The notes under the pieces are model-generated. The model was not told the DNA's origin. It saw nothing but the letters and a program-made list of their open reading frames with translations, and ran no database searches. 11,546 nt of DNA from Nitrososphaerales archaeon TH5888. Lineage in GTDB: Archaea; Thermoproteota; Nitrososphaeria; Nitrososphaerales; Nitrososphaeraceae. Below, in pieces: positions 1 through 6,375 of this stretch. The first letter of the stretch is position 1; each line of letters opens with the position of its first letter. The position numbers were made by a program, and so were the translations under genes. The stretch covers positions 1 through 11,546 of the forward strand of contig JAATVN010000026.1 of NCBI GenBank assembly GCA_014523595.1, in the 5' to 3' direction.

Positions 1-1
1 G

Positions 2-205
2 ATTTTGCAATCTTATGAGGATATGATTTTCGATATCGTAACTGCCGACAAGTCTGTTGAATTCAAGAATCTTACGGTTAAGATGAATTCTGTTGAAATA
101 GTCAGATGCTTTATTGCAATGCTATACCTTGCCATGAAAAGGAAAATACATGTTGAGCAAAAAGACGAAGAAATATTAATTACCTTGAACGAAAACATTG
201 ATTAA
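2..205 (+). CDS. scpA: Segregation and condensation protein A (ScpA), 3' end only
   Basis: This is the C-terminal part of ScpA, the kleisin that bridges SMC heads and binds ScpB in the bacterial/archaeal condensin-like complex. The frame is open to the left edge, so the gene starts outside the window; the in-frame TTG at position 5 is unlikely to be the true start. The visible part reads like the C-terminal winged helix of ScpA: a helix-rich stretch with VEIVRCFIAMLYLAMKRKI followed by the strand VEQKDEEILITL, the usual last strand of the family. The gene ends 28 bases before scpB, the standard scpA-scpB order, which strongly supports the call. The N-terminal SMC-binding domain cannot be assessed. 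Confidence 0.8.
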   Translation: MLQSYEDMIFDIVTADKSVEFKNLTVKMNSVEIVRCFIAMLYLAMKRKIHVEQKDEEILITLNENID

Positions 206-233
206 CAAAGCTTAGTTACTTACATTCACACAG

Positions 234-746
234 GTGCCTCAATATCTCCCGGACGCTGAAATTACAGCCAGAATCGAAGCAGCTCTATATGCTGCCGGTA
301 GACCGTTATCCATCAGTGACTTGATGAGGGCAGCTGGAATTAATTCTAAAGAAAAAGTAGTCAAATTACTGCATGAACTGATAAAAAAAACGCAAAATGT
401 TTTGACCGCTCTAGAAATCGCTCAACTTGATGATGATAAATTTGTGTTTCAAGTAAAACCTGTCTACATGCCTTTGATTAGGCGATTTGCTCAACAGCCG
501 CTAATCCCCGCTGGTGCACTGAAGACTTTATCATTTATTGCTTATGAACAACCAATTACGTCTAAAAGGCTAGTTCAAATCCGAGGCAGTCAGGTTTACA
601 TACATCTCAAAGAGCTGAGAGCTCATGCGTTCATTGAATCGGAACGATTGGGGCGAATGAAAATATATAGAACAAGCAGAAAATTTCAAGAATATTTTGG
701 GATAAATGATCTCAACGTACTCAGAAGCAAGATGATTCTAAAATAA
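234..746 (+). CDS. scpB: Segregation and condensation protein B (ScpB)
   Basis: ScpB forms a dimer that binds the ScpA kleisin and helps SMC organise and segregate the chromosome. The 170-residue product fits two winged helices. The first is about residues 8-85, starting EITARIEAALYAAGRPLSIS. The second is about 90-157 and carries the family signature LSFIAYEQPITSKRLVQIRG (99-118), then a short turn and IYRTSRKFQEYFGI (144-157). The family pattern is 'IAYxQPIT...IRG...Y.TT..F..YFG'. The start is GTG at 234; no ATG lies closer to the conserved start of the domain. The gene follows scpA by 28 bases and is probably co-transcribed with it. The length is at the short end for the family, as in many archaea. 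Confidence 0.93.
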   Translation: MPQYLPDAEITARIEAALYAAGRPLSISDLMRAAGINSKEKVVKLLHELIKKTQNVLTALEIAQLDDDKFVFQVKPVYMPLIRRFAQQPLIPAGALKTLSFIAYEQPITSKRLVQIRGSQVYIHLKELRAHAFIESERLGRMKIYRTSRKFQEYFGINDLNVLRSKMILK

Positions 747-815
747 TTATTATTGCTCTTTGATTGCTTAATAGAAAACCTCATAATATGGATCAATTTC
801 ACTTATCATGCAATC

Positions 816-1202
816 ATGAAAAAATCTATAGAGAATCTATCCGGTCGAAAGTATACCGGCGGCAGAAAAATCGCTATGCGGAGCAGACGCAAATTCGAAA
901 TAGATAGATATCCAAATGAAGCGGTCATTGGAATCAATGTCAAAGTGACAAGAAGAGTGCGAGGCGATAACAGTAAGACGGCATTAAAAACTGTTGAATT
1001 TGCAAATGTTTCAAATGTGGAAGAGAACAAAACTACAAGGTCAAAAATACTTAGAGTTATCAAGAACACAGCTAATAAGGACTACGAAAGAAGAGGAGTA
1101 ATTACCAAAGGCACCGTGATAGAAACTGAATTAGGCTTGGCAAGAGTAATATCAAGACCTGGTCAGGTAGGTCTTATCAATGCTGTCCAGTTAAAGAAAT
1201 AA
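816..1202 (+). CDS. rps8e: 30S ribosomal protein S8e
   Basis: S8e is a small-subunit ribosomal protein shared by archaea and eukaryotes and absent from bacteria. The 128-residue product has the basic N-terminal tail with YTGGRK (family S-x-R-K-x-TGG), an RRVRG segment, VIKNTANKDYERRGVITKGT, and the C-terminal signature GLARVISRPGQVGLINAV, close to the family pattern 'ARVTSRPGQDGxVNAVL'. The reading frame is open upstream to 753, but I place the start at the ATG at 816: this gives the normal family length, and the extension is hydrophobic and unlike S8e. A TATA-like stretch (CATAATATGG, around 780-790) lies about 30 bases upstream, so the gene may have its own leaderless promoter although it follows scpB by 69 bases. 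Confidence 0.95.
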   Translation: MKKSIENLSGRKYTGGRKIAMRSRRKFEIDRYPNEAVIGINVKVTRRVRGDNSKTALKTVEFANVSNVEENKTTRSKILRVIKNTANKDYERRGVITKGTVIETELGLARVISRPGQVGLINAVQLKK

Positions 1203-1274
1203 AACCAATGGAAGCAACATTATCTTAAATCCGACATCAATTCGTTCATTTTGGCACAAAAGAATTTTAACGGC

Positions 1275-2189
1275 CTAAATCAAGGCAGCTATTTCCTCAG
1301 CTCCATATGATATTATCAAGTTAACTCCTGCTCTTATCATAGATGTAAAATATCCTATAATCCATTCATTTTCTTCGATGAGTCTATTGCGAGTAGCAGC
1401 CATTAGCATTTCATATTCGCCAGATACGTGTTGAACAGCTATTTTACAGCTGACTCTATCAACAATTCTGCATATCAAATCAAGATTACCAAATGATGGC
1501 TTTATTGTTATAATATCTGCTCCCTCACGTAAATCTAATTCTATTTTTCTCAACATCTCTCTTGAATTAGAGTATCCTATCTGATAGGTGGACTTGTCGA
1601 TCTTTGAAAATTTCTTGAATGCGGTCAAACGAAAGGGAGAATAAAGACAGGAAAACTGTTTTGAAAAGGACATTATTTTGGTATCTCTGAATCCATTAAT
1701 GTTGAGATTGTTCCTAATAGATAGTACCAATCCATCCATCATCGAAGACGGTGCAACCATGTCTGCGCCAGACTCGGCATAGCTAAGGGAAATCTTTGAC
1801 ATCAGCTTTAAAGTTTTGTCGTTATCTACTTGGTTATCTTGATTTACTATTCCACAATGGCCTGATAAATTATACTGACAAACACAGACGTCAGCAATTA
1901 TCTTGATCCTTTTGTCAAAGTTACTTTTTATAGTTCTTATTGTGTTTTGAACAATCCCCTTACTATTCCATGCTTGCGATCCCCTTGAATCATGTAATTT
2001 GGGGGCCCCAAAAATAATTACCTTGTTAATTTGTAAAGCTAGAATTTTGTCAAGTCTATCTATTAGGTTCCTGTCAGACATAACATGAAGGTCGCTATTA
2101 TTAGAGGCGGTGGATTTTCCTATGATTATGGGAGTTATCAAATTACTCGTTTTCAAAAGGGGATTACGATAGGTATCCTGAGATGTCAA
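1275..2189 (-). CDS. Diverged porphobilinogen synthase (HemB, ALAD) homologue
   Basis: The HemB family condenses two 5-aminolevulinate molecules into porphobilinogen for heme and corrin synthesis. Family hallmarks are visible: VIIFGAPK..DSRGSQAW, the zinc-binding DVCVCQYNLSGHCG (100-113, three Cys), GADMVAPSSMMDG (141-153), YSPFRLTA, STYQI, the P-site Schiff-base lysine in EGADIITIKP (K230), VSGEY (255-259) and RAGVNLIISY. It is unusual in three ways. The 'YSTKFASSFYGPFR' region reads SFSKQFSCLYSPFR, one residue short, with Gln at the usual A-site lysine position and Lys one place earlier. The Arg of 'GDRKSYQ' is Lys. The N-terminal 'RRLR...RMVRET' and 'SMPGVYR' segments are missing or unrecognisable. 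The length is 304, against about 320-335 normally. The start is TTG at 2189, the first start after an in-frame stop. It may be an active variant or a repurposed paralogue. Confidence 0.8.
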   Translation of the reverse strand: MTSQDTYRNPLLKTSNLITPIIIGKSTASNNSDLHVMSDRNLIDRLDKILALQINKVIIFGAPKLHDSRGSQAWNSKGIVQNTIRTIKSNFDKRIKIIADVCVCQYNLSGHCGIVNQDNQVDNDKTLKLMSKISLSYAESGADMVAPSSMMDGLVLSIRNNLNINGFRDTKIMSFSKQFSCLYSPFRLTAFKKFSKIDKSTYQIGYSNSREMLRKIELDLREGADIITIKPSFGNLDLICRIVDRVSCKIAVQHVSGEYEMLMAATRNRLIEENEWIIGYFTSMIRAGVNLIISYGAEEIAALI

Positions 2190-2202
2190 TTCTTTATGTA
2201 TG

Positions 2203-2217
2203 ATTTTTTATAAATAT
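2203..2217 (-). promoter_or_regulatory. TATA-like box of the HemB-homologue gene
   Basis: Read on the - strand, this is ATATTTATAAAAAA, centred about 22 bases before the TTG start. That spacing fits an archaeal promoter with a very short or absent leader. It sits in the 125-base divergent spacer shared with the glycosyltransferase gene. Confidence 0.5.
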
Positions 2218-2306
2218 ATGCATATTTAACCAAATGCAAAATATTGATGTCATGATACATTATTAATCGAAATATATCAAGAGTAAAATATGTTACTTTG
2301 TAAATT

Positions 2307-2313
2307 AGAGGAG
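2307..2313 (+). promoter_or_regulatory. Shine-Dalgarno-like AGAGGAG directly before a TTG start
   Basis: AGAGGAG is one of the few clear Shine-Dalgarno-like sequences in the window. It ends only one base before the TTG start of the glycosyltransferase, much closer than the usual 5-9 bases. An in-frame TAG at 2306-2308 excludes an upstream start, and there is no ATG, GTG or TTG in the next conserved codons, so the start is fixed. Whether the motif is used is uncertain. Confidence 0.4.
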
Positions 2314-2314
2314 T

Positions 2315-3184
2315 TTGACCACTGTATCTATTGGGATTCCGTCTTACAATGAAGAATTAAATATCAAAACAATTTTGGAAAGTGTGATTTTTTCAAATCT
2401 AAATTCAATTGACCTTGTCGAAATCATAATCTCTGATGATTCAACTGATGACACCCCAATTATCGTTAAGCAATTTATGGAAAATCATTCAAAAAAGATA
2501 ATCTTTCTTCATAATGACAAGAGGAAAGGCGCAGCAAACGCTTGGAACAACATAATACAAAATGCCACGGGCGAAATAATTGTCCTATTTGACGCCGATG
2601 TGGTGCCAGAACCAAATTGTACTTTGGAATTAGTTGACAAAATCAATAATAATGTGGGTATATGTGCGTCAAATCCAAAACCGATTGCACATCGAGGAAT
2701 TCCTGCAAGGGGTACAATTTTTGTCAATGGATGGTTGGAATCAGTAAGAGAAAAAGAACTTTCTGAATACACTGTAATGGGTAGAGGCTTATCTATACGC
2801 TCCGATATTGCTAAAAAAATAACTATCCCCGAAGGCCTAATTGCTATAGATCTATTTATACAAAGTAAAGTTTTGGGAATGGGTTATAATGTTGTCTTTA
2901 ACCCGAATGCAATTGTTCTATTCAAACCAGCCAAGACGTTTGCTGATTTTTCTTCACAGGTAATAAGAGCAATTAATGGCCACAATCAGTTGAAAAAGCT
3001 TCGATACAATATAAAGAATCATCTTTCCATAAAAACTGCCCTTGTAGAATTTTTTCGTGTCACAATGAGAAACCCTATCGGGGCACTTTCTACCTGCTTA
3101 TGTTATATCATGATTCCGTTCTATATGACGAGAATCAAAAATGCAGACTCTGCATTATGGCATACTGCACAAAGTACAAAATGA
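2315..3184 (+). CDS. Family 2 glycosyltransferase
   Basis: This is a GT-A fold, inverting family 2 glycosyltransferase that transfers a sugar from a nucleotide-sugar to a lipid, glycan or protein acceptor; the acceptor cannot be told from sequence. The 289-residue product begins VSIGIPSYNEELNI (4-17), followed by IIISDDSTDDT (37-47), which forms the nucleotide-binding site. GEIIVLFDADVVPEP (86-100) holds the metal-binding DAD motif at 93-95. An acidic residue near 179 is a candidate catalytic base. SQVIRAING (214-222) resembles the QxxRW motif of processive members. One hydrophobic stretch (about 255-270) may anchor it to the membrane; there is no signal peptide. It starts with TTG and stands alone, divergent from the HemB homologue. 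A role in surface polysaccharide or S-layer glycosylation is plausible but inferred. Confidence 0.88.
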   Translation: MTTVSIGIPSYNEELNIKTILESVIFSNLNSIDLVEIIISDDSTDDTPIIVKQFMENHSKKIIFLHNDKRKGAANAWNNIIQNATGEIIVLFDADVVPEPNCTLELVDKINNNVGICASNPKPIAHRGIPARGTIFVNGWLESVREKELSEYTVMGRGLSIRSDIAKKITIPEGLIAIDLFIQSKVLGMGYNVVFNPNAIVLFKPAKTFADFSSQVIRAINGHNQLKKLRYNIKNHLSIKTALVEFFRVTMRNPIGALSTCLCYIMIPFYMTRIKNADSALWHTAQSTK

Positions 3185-3209
3185 ATACAGGTAATATGTT
3201 TAGAATTTC

Positions 3210-3218
3210 TAATTTTTT
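3210..3218 (+). terminator. T-tract terminator after the glycosyltransferase gene
   Basis: A run of six T in CTAATTTTTTAT lies about 28 bases after the stop codon. Archaeal RNA polymerase can terminate at such tracts without a hairpin. The next gene has its own TATA box, which supports a transcript end here. Confidence 0.4.
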
Positions 3219-3253
3219 ATCAAAAGTCTGACTTGAATGACAAAAATAAAAAT

Positions 3254-3264
3254 GGTATAAATAC
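3254..3264 (+). promoter_or_regulatory. TATA box of the 201-residue orphan gene
   Basis: GGTATAAATAC is a good archaeal TATA match, 25-35 bases before the TTG start at 3289. This predicts a leaderless or near-leaderless transcript and supports the TTG start. Confidence 0.55.
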
Positions 3265-3288
3265 TCCTCTTCAATTACGAATCTAGAC

Positions 3289-3894
3289 TTGAGTGATAGT
3301 TCAATTGCATCTTGCGGATACATATGCTATCCAAGAGATAACAATGCTCAAAATTTGATAGAGTATTGGAAGAATTCTGACGTTGTTAAAGATTTGTATT
3401 TCGCTACTGCCACATTTGCATTTGAAAGCAAGCCGTATTTCCCGAATAATTCAAATCATTACATTCTTGTCAAATATGCTGGTCTTGATAAAATTGTTGA
3501 AGGGATTTCAAAATATAGGCGCCCAAACAACTCTCTTTTCCTCTTTAGTAATGAAACAGAATTATTCGAAAAATATCATGAGAAGGTAAGTTATGTCTCA
3601 ATTTACTATACAAGATATGATCAAGACAATCACGAACTAAGAGATATCGCAGGTATTCTAGCAAGGAGAGACATGGTTGTAAGCGCAAACTTAGGAAATC
3701 TGAAATTTATGAATAACAAGAAATTGCCATTTATTTTTCCACATGCGGACAATATCATTATTTTAGAAGTTGAGGGTAAAAAGAGTCATCAGAGCGATCA
3801 GAACTATTGTGAAAAAACAAGAAAGGATGTTGCAAGAAAAGGGATTCCTCTAACTAATCTTGTAAGCTTCTCTATTTTGGAGAAACTAAGATAG
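3289..3894 (+). CDS. Unrecognised 201-residue protein; very weak resemblance to RNase P subunit Rpp30
   Basis: I do not recognise a family with confidence. The product is soluble-looking and charged, with no signal peptide or membrane segment. It alternates short beta-like stretches (LFLFSN 83-88, YVSIYY 102-107, MVVSANLG 129-136, NIIILEV 155-161) with helices (HELRDIAGILARR 115-127), which suggests an alpha/beta, perhaps TIM-barrel-like, fold. Length and order of elements loosely recall archaeal RNase P protein Rpp30: a strand followed by an 'lAk...nv...sL..L' helix-strand unit, and a C-terminal segment ending in hydrophobic helices. No diagnostic motif is present. The start is TTG at 3289, supported by a TATA box 25-35 bases upstream. 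The gene ends just before the aIF5A palindrome and lies 57 bases from aIF5A on the same strand. Confidence 0.7.
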   Translation: MSDSSIASCGYICYPRDNNAQNLIEYWKNSDVVKDLYFATATFAFESKPYFPNNSNHYILVKYAGLDKIVEGISKYRRPNNSLFLFSNETELFEKYHEKVSYVSIYYTRYDQDNHELRDIAGILARRDMVVSANLGNLKFMNNKKLPFIFPHADNIIILEVEGKKSHQSDQNYCEKTRKDVARKGIPLTNLVSFSILEKLR

Positions 3895-3895
3895 T

Positions 3896-3915
3896 ACGGT
3901 TCTGATCAGAACCGT
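3896..3915. promoter_or_regulatory. Perfect 20-bp palindrome next to the aIF5A TATA box
   Basis: The half-site ACGGTTCTGA is followed directly by its exact reverse complement, with no spacer, giving a 20-bp palindrome with TGATCA at its centre. It begins one base after the stop codon of the upstream gene and touches the TATA-like TTAAATAT. This is where the TFB-recognition element would lie. A binding site for a dimeric regulator fits better than a terminator, since a zero-loop hairpin is unfavourable and no T-tract follows immediately. Confidence 0.55.
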
Positions 3916-3921
3916 TAAATA
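3915..3921 (+). promoter_or_regulatory. TATA-like box of aIF5A
   Basis: TTAAATAT lies about 31-37 bases before the TTG start, abutting the palindrome. The spacing predicts a transcript starting a few bases before the start codon. Confidence 0.45.
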
Positions 3922-3951
3922 TGAAGCAATTTTCTACTTTTTCGACCAATA

Positions 3952-4344
3952 TTGAGCAAACCGATGGATTTGGGTAGTCTAAAAGTAGGTTCCTATATAA
4001 TTATTGACAGCGAACCATGCCGGATTGTATCATATGACCATAGCAAGCCTGGAAAACATGGTTCAGCAAAAGCGCGAGTTTCTGCAATATCAGTATTCGA
4101 TGGGTCAAAGCATAGTCTCGTTTCACCTGTTTCTGCTAGTGTGGATGTTCCACTAATAGACAAGAGAAATGGTCAAATCATTTCCATCTCCGGACAAACA
4201 TTTCAAGTAATGGATTTAGAAACATTCGAAATGTTTGAAACTTCGTCAGTAGAAGATGAAATACGGGAAAAAATTGTGCAAGGAGCAGAGGTTGAATATT
4301 GGAAAGTTCTCGAAAGGGTAAAAATAACTAGAATAAAAAGCTAG
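3952..4344 (+). CDS. eif5A: Translation initiation factor 5A (aIF5A)
   Basis: aIF5A binds the ribosome near the peptidyl-tRNA and relieves stalls during elongation, for example at proline runs; it is activated by hypusine or deoxyhypusine on one lysine. The 130-residue product has the N-terminal SH3-like barrel with the loop SKPGKHGSAKAR (31-42), whose K35 is the modification site. A C-terminal OB-fold follows (about 71-130), with the family strand ISISGQTFQVMDLETFEMFE. The length is typical for archaea. The start is TTG at 3952; the next in-frame ATG (residue 5) would remove little and cannot be excluded. Promoter and palindrome lie directly upstream, so it is probably transcribed alone, and convergently with the phosphodiesterase gene. 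The deoxyhypusine synthase gene is not in the window. Confidence 0.96.
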   Translation: MSKPMDLGSLKVGSYIIIDSEPCRIVSYDHSKPGKHGSAKARVSAISVFDGSKHSLVSPVSASVDVPLIDKRNGQIISISGQTFQVMDLETFEMFETSSVEDEIREKIVQGAEVEYWKVLERVKITRIKS

Positions 4345-4405
4345 TCCTGCCTAAAGTCAAATTATTGAAATAAGAAATTACTGCCTAGAGTACCATCTGT
4401 TTTAA

Positions 4406-4921
4406 TTATAATTTGACAAATTGATAGTCCATCTTTGTAGTATCAAATATTATGACCGATGGTTCTGTTTCAATATTTCCTTCTATATTGGGAAACTCTC
4501 TGTGTGCACAACCAGGGTTTAGGACCAGTGTATCGCGTATTTTTTCATCTCGTTTCTTATGAGTATGTCCATGAATGACCAAATCGTACATTTGACTTGC
4601 GATAATAGCTTCGGTCAATTTATTACTGGTTCCATGATATATGGCGATTTTGAATTCATCTAATTCAAGGTGACAAAATTCTCCATACAGCTCTCCACCA
4701 ATTTCTTGAAAATTTTTCAGCAATCCTAATTTTTCACCATCATTGTTTCCAAGTACCCCTATCAATTTGCTATTCAAGTGTTTGAATTCCTTTACTACTC
4801 CGGGGAAAACATAATCTCCAGCATGAATTACATAGCTGACTCTATTTTCATTAAATTTCTTTATCGCATTTTTTAGACTTGGCAGGTCATCATGAGTATC
4901 GGATATTATGCCTAAATTCAT
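4406..4921 (-). CDS. YfcE/MJ0936-type metallophosphoesterase
   Basis: This is a small metal-dependent phosphodiesterase of the calcineurin-like superfamily, YfcE branch; relatives hydrolyse model phosphodiesters, but the cellular substrate is generally unknown. All metal-site motifs are present in the 171-residue product: GIISDTHDD (D8, H10), VIHAGDY (D36), GNND (N59, with N60-D61), the histidine of IYHGT (H96), and HGHTHK (H117, H119, H121). The length fits the family closely, and LVLNPG near the C-terminus is also typical. The start ATG at 4921 gives a proper first strand MNLGIISDTH. The gene lies 84 bases downstream of dedA on the same strand and is convergent with aIF5A. Confidence 0.93.
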   Translation of the reverse strand: MNLGIISDTHDDLPSLKNAIKKFNENRVSYVIHAGDYVFPGVVKEFKHLNSKLIGVLGNNDGEKLGLLKNFQEIGGELYGEFCHLELDEFKIAIYHGTSNKLTEAIIASQMYDLVIHGHTHKKRDEKIRDTLVLNPGCAHREFPNIEGNIETEPSVIIFDTTKMDYQFVKL

Positions 4922-5005
4922 TAATAATGCAGATTGATAATTAGATATTGCAAATAAACGAATCTATTGAGAGTAATGAAGTTTTCAACGCTGCACTTAG
5001 TTTTC

Positions 5006-5662
5006 TTATTTATCACTTTGCGGAACTTCCCTTTTCTGATTAGTCTTGGATCGCTTTCGAATCTTGACAAAAAACCAGATGACGAAACCTGTTATAACAC
5101 AGACAGACACCAGATCAAGATATATTGCGTATTTGTCAATATTTTCCCAATTATGTCCGAATATGATACCAACGTAAGTTAACATTGAATTCCAGATGAG
5201 TGATCCTAGAAATGTGTAGATTGAGAATTTAACAAAATTAGTTTTACCGACGCCACAGGGAAGAGATATATATGTTCGTACTGCAGGTAACAATCTACAA
5301 AAGAATGAAATTTTATCACCATATTTCTGGAACAACTCTTCGGTAAATTCAAGATGACTTTTTTTAAACAAAATGTACTTTCCATATCTTAATATGAATG
5401 CCCTTCCCGCCTTTATTCCTAAGTAATATGTTAGGATTGAGCCGACAAGATTTCCAAAAGTACCAGCAAGTACAACACTTACAGGCTCAAACGTCCCATT
5501 GCTAACCAGAAAACCTGAGAATGGCATAATGATTTCGCTTGGTATAGGAATCAGCGCACTTTCTAAAATGCTTAACAAAAAAATTCCTGGGTAGCCTAAA
5601 GTAGATATGAATGAAATGACGAAATCTATAATTGGTTTTAGGATTTCAAACGTGATTGACAA
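5006..5662 (-). CDS. DedA family (VTT/SNARE-associated domain) membrane protein
   Basis: DedA proteins are polytopic membrane proteins; some bacterial members flip undecaprenyl phosphate or phosphatidylethanolamine, and others affect envelope homeostasis and pH or drug tolerance. The archaeal role is not established. The 218-residue product has the diagnostic re-entrant region ESALIPIPSEIIMPFSGFL (34-52), a glycine-rich stretch with GNLVGSILTYYLG, then FFCRLLPAVRTYISLPCGVGKTNF (120-143), matching the family pattern FxRxxPxxR. Further hydrophobic segments are at about 145-168 and 178-200, followed by a basic cytoplasmic tail. The start is TTG at 5662, with a TATA-like box 22-34 bases upstream. 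The first hydrophobic stretch (about 9-33) follows immediately, so little is missing. It may be co-transcribed with the phosphodiesterase gene downstream. Confidence 0.92.
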   Translation of the reverse strand: MSITFEILKPIIDFVISFISTLGYPGIFLLSILESALIPIPSEIIMPFSGFLVSNGTFEPVSVVLAGTFGNLVGSILTYYLGIKAGRAFILRYGKYILFKKSHLEFTEELFQKYGDKISFFCRLLPAVRTYISLPCGVGKTNFVKFSIYTFLGSLIWNSMLTYVGIIFGHNWENIDKYAIYLDLVSVCVITGFVIWFFVKIRKRSKTNQKREVPQSDK

Positions 5663-5682
5663 TCAATAGTTAGAAAATTAAT

Positions 5683-5696
5683 GGCATAAATATCTC
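5683..5696 (-). promoter_or_regulatory. TATA-like box of dedA
   Basis: On the - strand this reads GAGATATTTATGCC, centred about 28 bases before the TTG start. It lies between the tRNA gene and dedA, suggesting dedA does not depend on tRNA transcription. Confidence 0.45.
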
Positions 5697-5734
5697 TTTA
5701 TTTTTTCCCTTGGAATTTTGGTTTCAGGATTACG

Positions 5735-5809
5735 TGCCGGAGGCGGGACTTGAGCCCGCGGCCTTTCGATTATGAGTCGAACGCTCTGACCAAGCTGAGC
5801 TACCCCGGC
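5735..5809 (-). tRNA. tRNA-Met (CAT), elongator type
   Basis: On the - strand this folds as a complete 75-base tRNA. The acceptor stem GCCGGGG pairs with CTCCGGC with one G-U pair, followed by discriminator A and no encoded CCA. The D-arm is GCTC/GAGC with GG in the loop. The anticodon stem TTCGA/TCGAA holds the loop CTCATAA, giving anticodon CAT. The variable loop is 5 bases and the T-stem is GCGGG/CCCGC. The anticodon stem lacks the three G-C pairs of initiators and the first pair is G-C, so it is not the initiator. The GCCGGGG acceptor favours elongator Met over tRNA-Ile2, which also carries CAT. There is no intron. The T-loop CTCAAGT has C at position 54, where U is usual. Confidence 0.93.
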
Positions 5810-5962
5810 GCTCAGCCCCTTGACCAGAATGATTTTTTGAAACATAATATATTTTATTCAAAGTATTGGCTATCATTTAACGCCGGTTGTTTTTCTCAAT
5901 GGTGTCTCGTAAGCATAATATTGAATCAATTTGATAGTAAATGTGCACTTTATCAAGAAACC

Positions 5963-5972
5963 TTTTAATTTA
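5963..5972 (+). promoter_or_regulatory. TATA-like box of L13e
   Basis: TTTTAATTTA lies about 22-31 bases before the ATG at 5994, fitting a leaderless transcript. Confidence 0.4.
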
Positions 5973-5993
5973 GATCTCTAATTTTTGTAGCTT

Positions 5994-6272
5994 ATGAAGG
6001 ATGCTATCAAGCGTGGAATCGTCAAGACAGTAGCCAATGGAGTCCTCATTTCACGAAATGGAAGAGGATATTCTAAGGATGAACTAGTACAATCAGGAGT
6101 AACAGATATTCGCATTGCACGTAAAAAGAAGATCCCAATTGATCCATTTCGAAAAACAGCCCATAAGGAAAATATTGAGCAACTCAAGGCTCACTTAAGT
6201 AACGAGATATCGACGACAACTACCAAGGTAAAACAAAAAAGAATCAGAAAAAGCTCAAAGCAAGAGTCTTAA
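5994..6272 (+). CDS. rpl13e: 50S ribosomal protein L13e
   Basis: L13e is a large-subunit ribosomal protein of eukaryotes that is found in only some archaea (Thermoproteota, Thaumarchaeota and relatives). The 92-residue product contains the core of the family: VLISRNGRGYSKDELVQSGVTDIRIARKKKIPIDPFRK (17-54), matching the pattern 'R.GRGFSL.EL..AGI....AR..GI.VD.RR', followed by NIEQLKAHL (60-68). The C-terminus is a Lys/Arg/Thr/Ser-rich tail, probably rRNA-binding. The start ATG at 5994 is preceded by a TATA-like box. Its presence helps place the organism away from Euryarchaeota. The gene stands alone, not in a ribosomal operon. Confidence 0.9.
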   Translation: MKDAIKRGIVKTVANGVLISRNGRGYSKDELVQSGVTDIRIARKKKIPIDPFRKTAHKENIEQLKAHLSNEISTTTTKVKQKRIRKSSKQES

Positions 6273-6343
6273 TTGAAATTACCAAAACTGGATTTCCCAT
6301 TCTGTCCATTTACTACTCAAAATTGATTCGACCAATTGTGGAT

Positions 6344-6352
6344 ATATATAAA
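6344..6352 (+). promoter_or_regulatory. TATA box of the CBS-zinc finger gene
   Basis: TATATAAAT is a near-ideal archaeal TATA box, 24-32 bases before the ATG at 6376, predicting a leaderless mRNA and supporting that start. Confidence 0.55.
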
Positions 6353-6375
6353 TATATCCTCCCAATAATATACTC

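Noticed and set aside
753..815. Extension of the S8e reading frame upstream to 753
   Set aside because: The extra 21 residues are hydrophobic and unlike S8e tails; the ATG at 816 gives normal family length.
5750..5968. 72-codon + strand frame covering the tRNA
   Set aside because: It begins inside the antisense of a complete tRNA gene and has no protein-like pattern.
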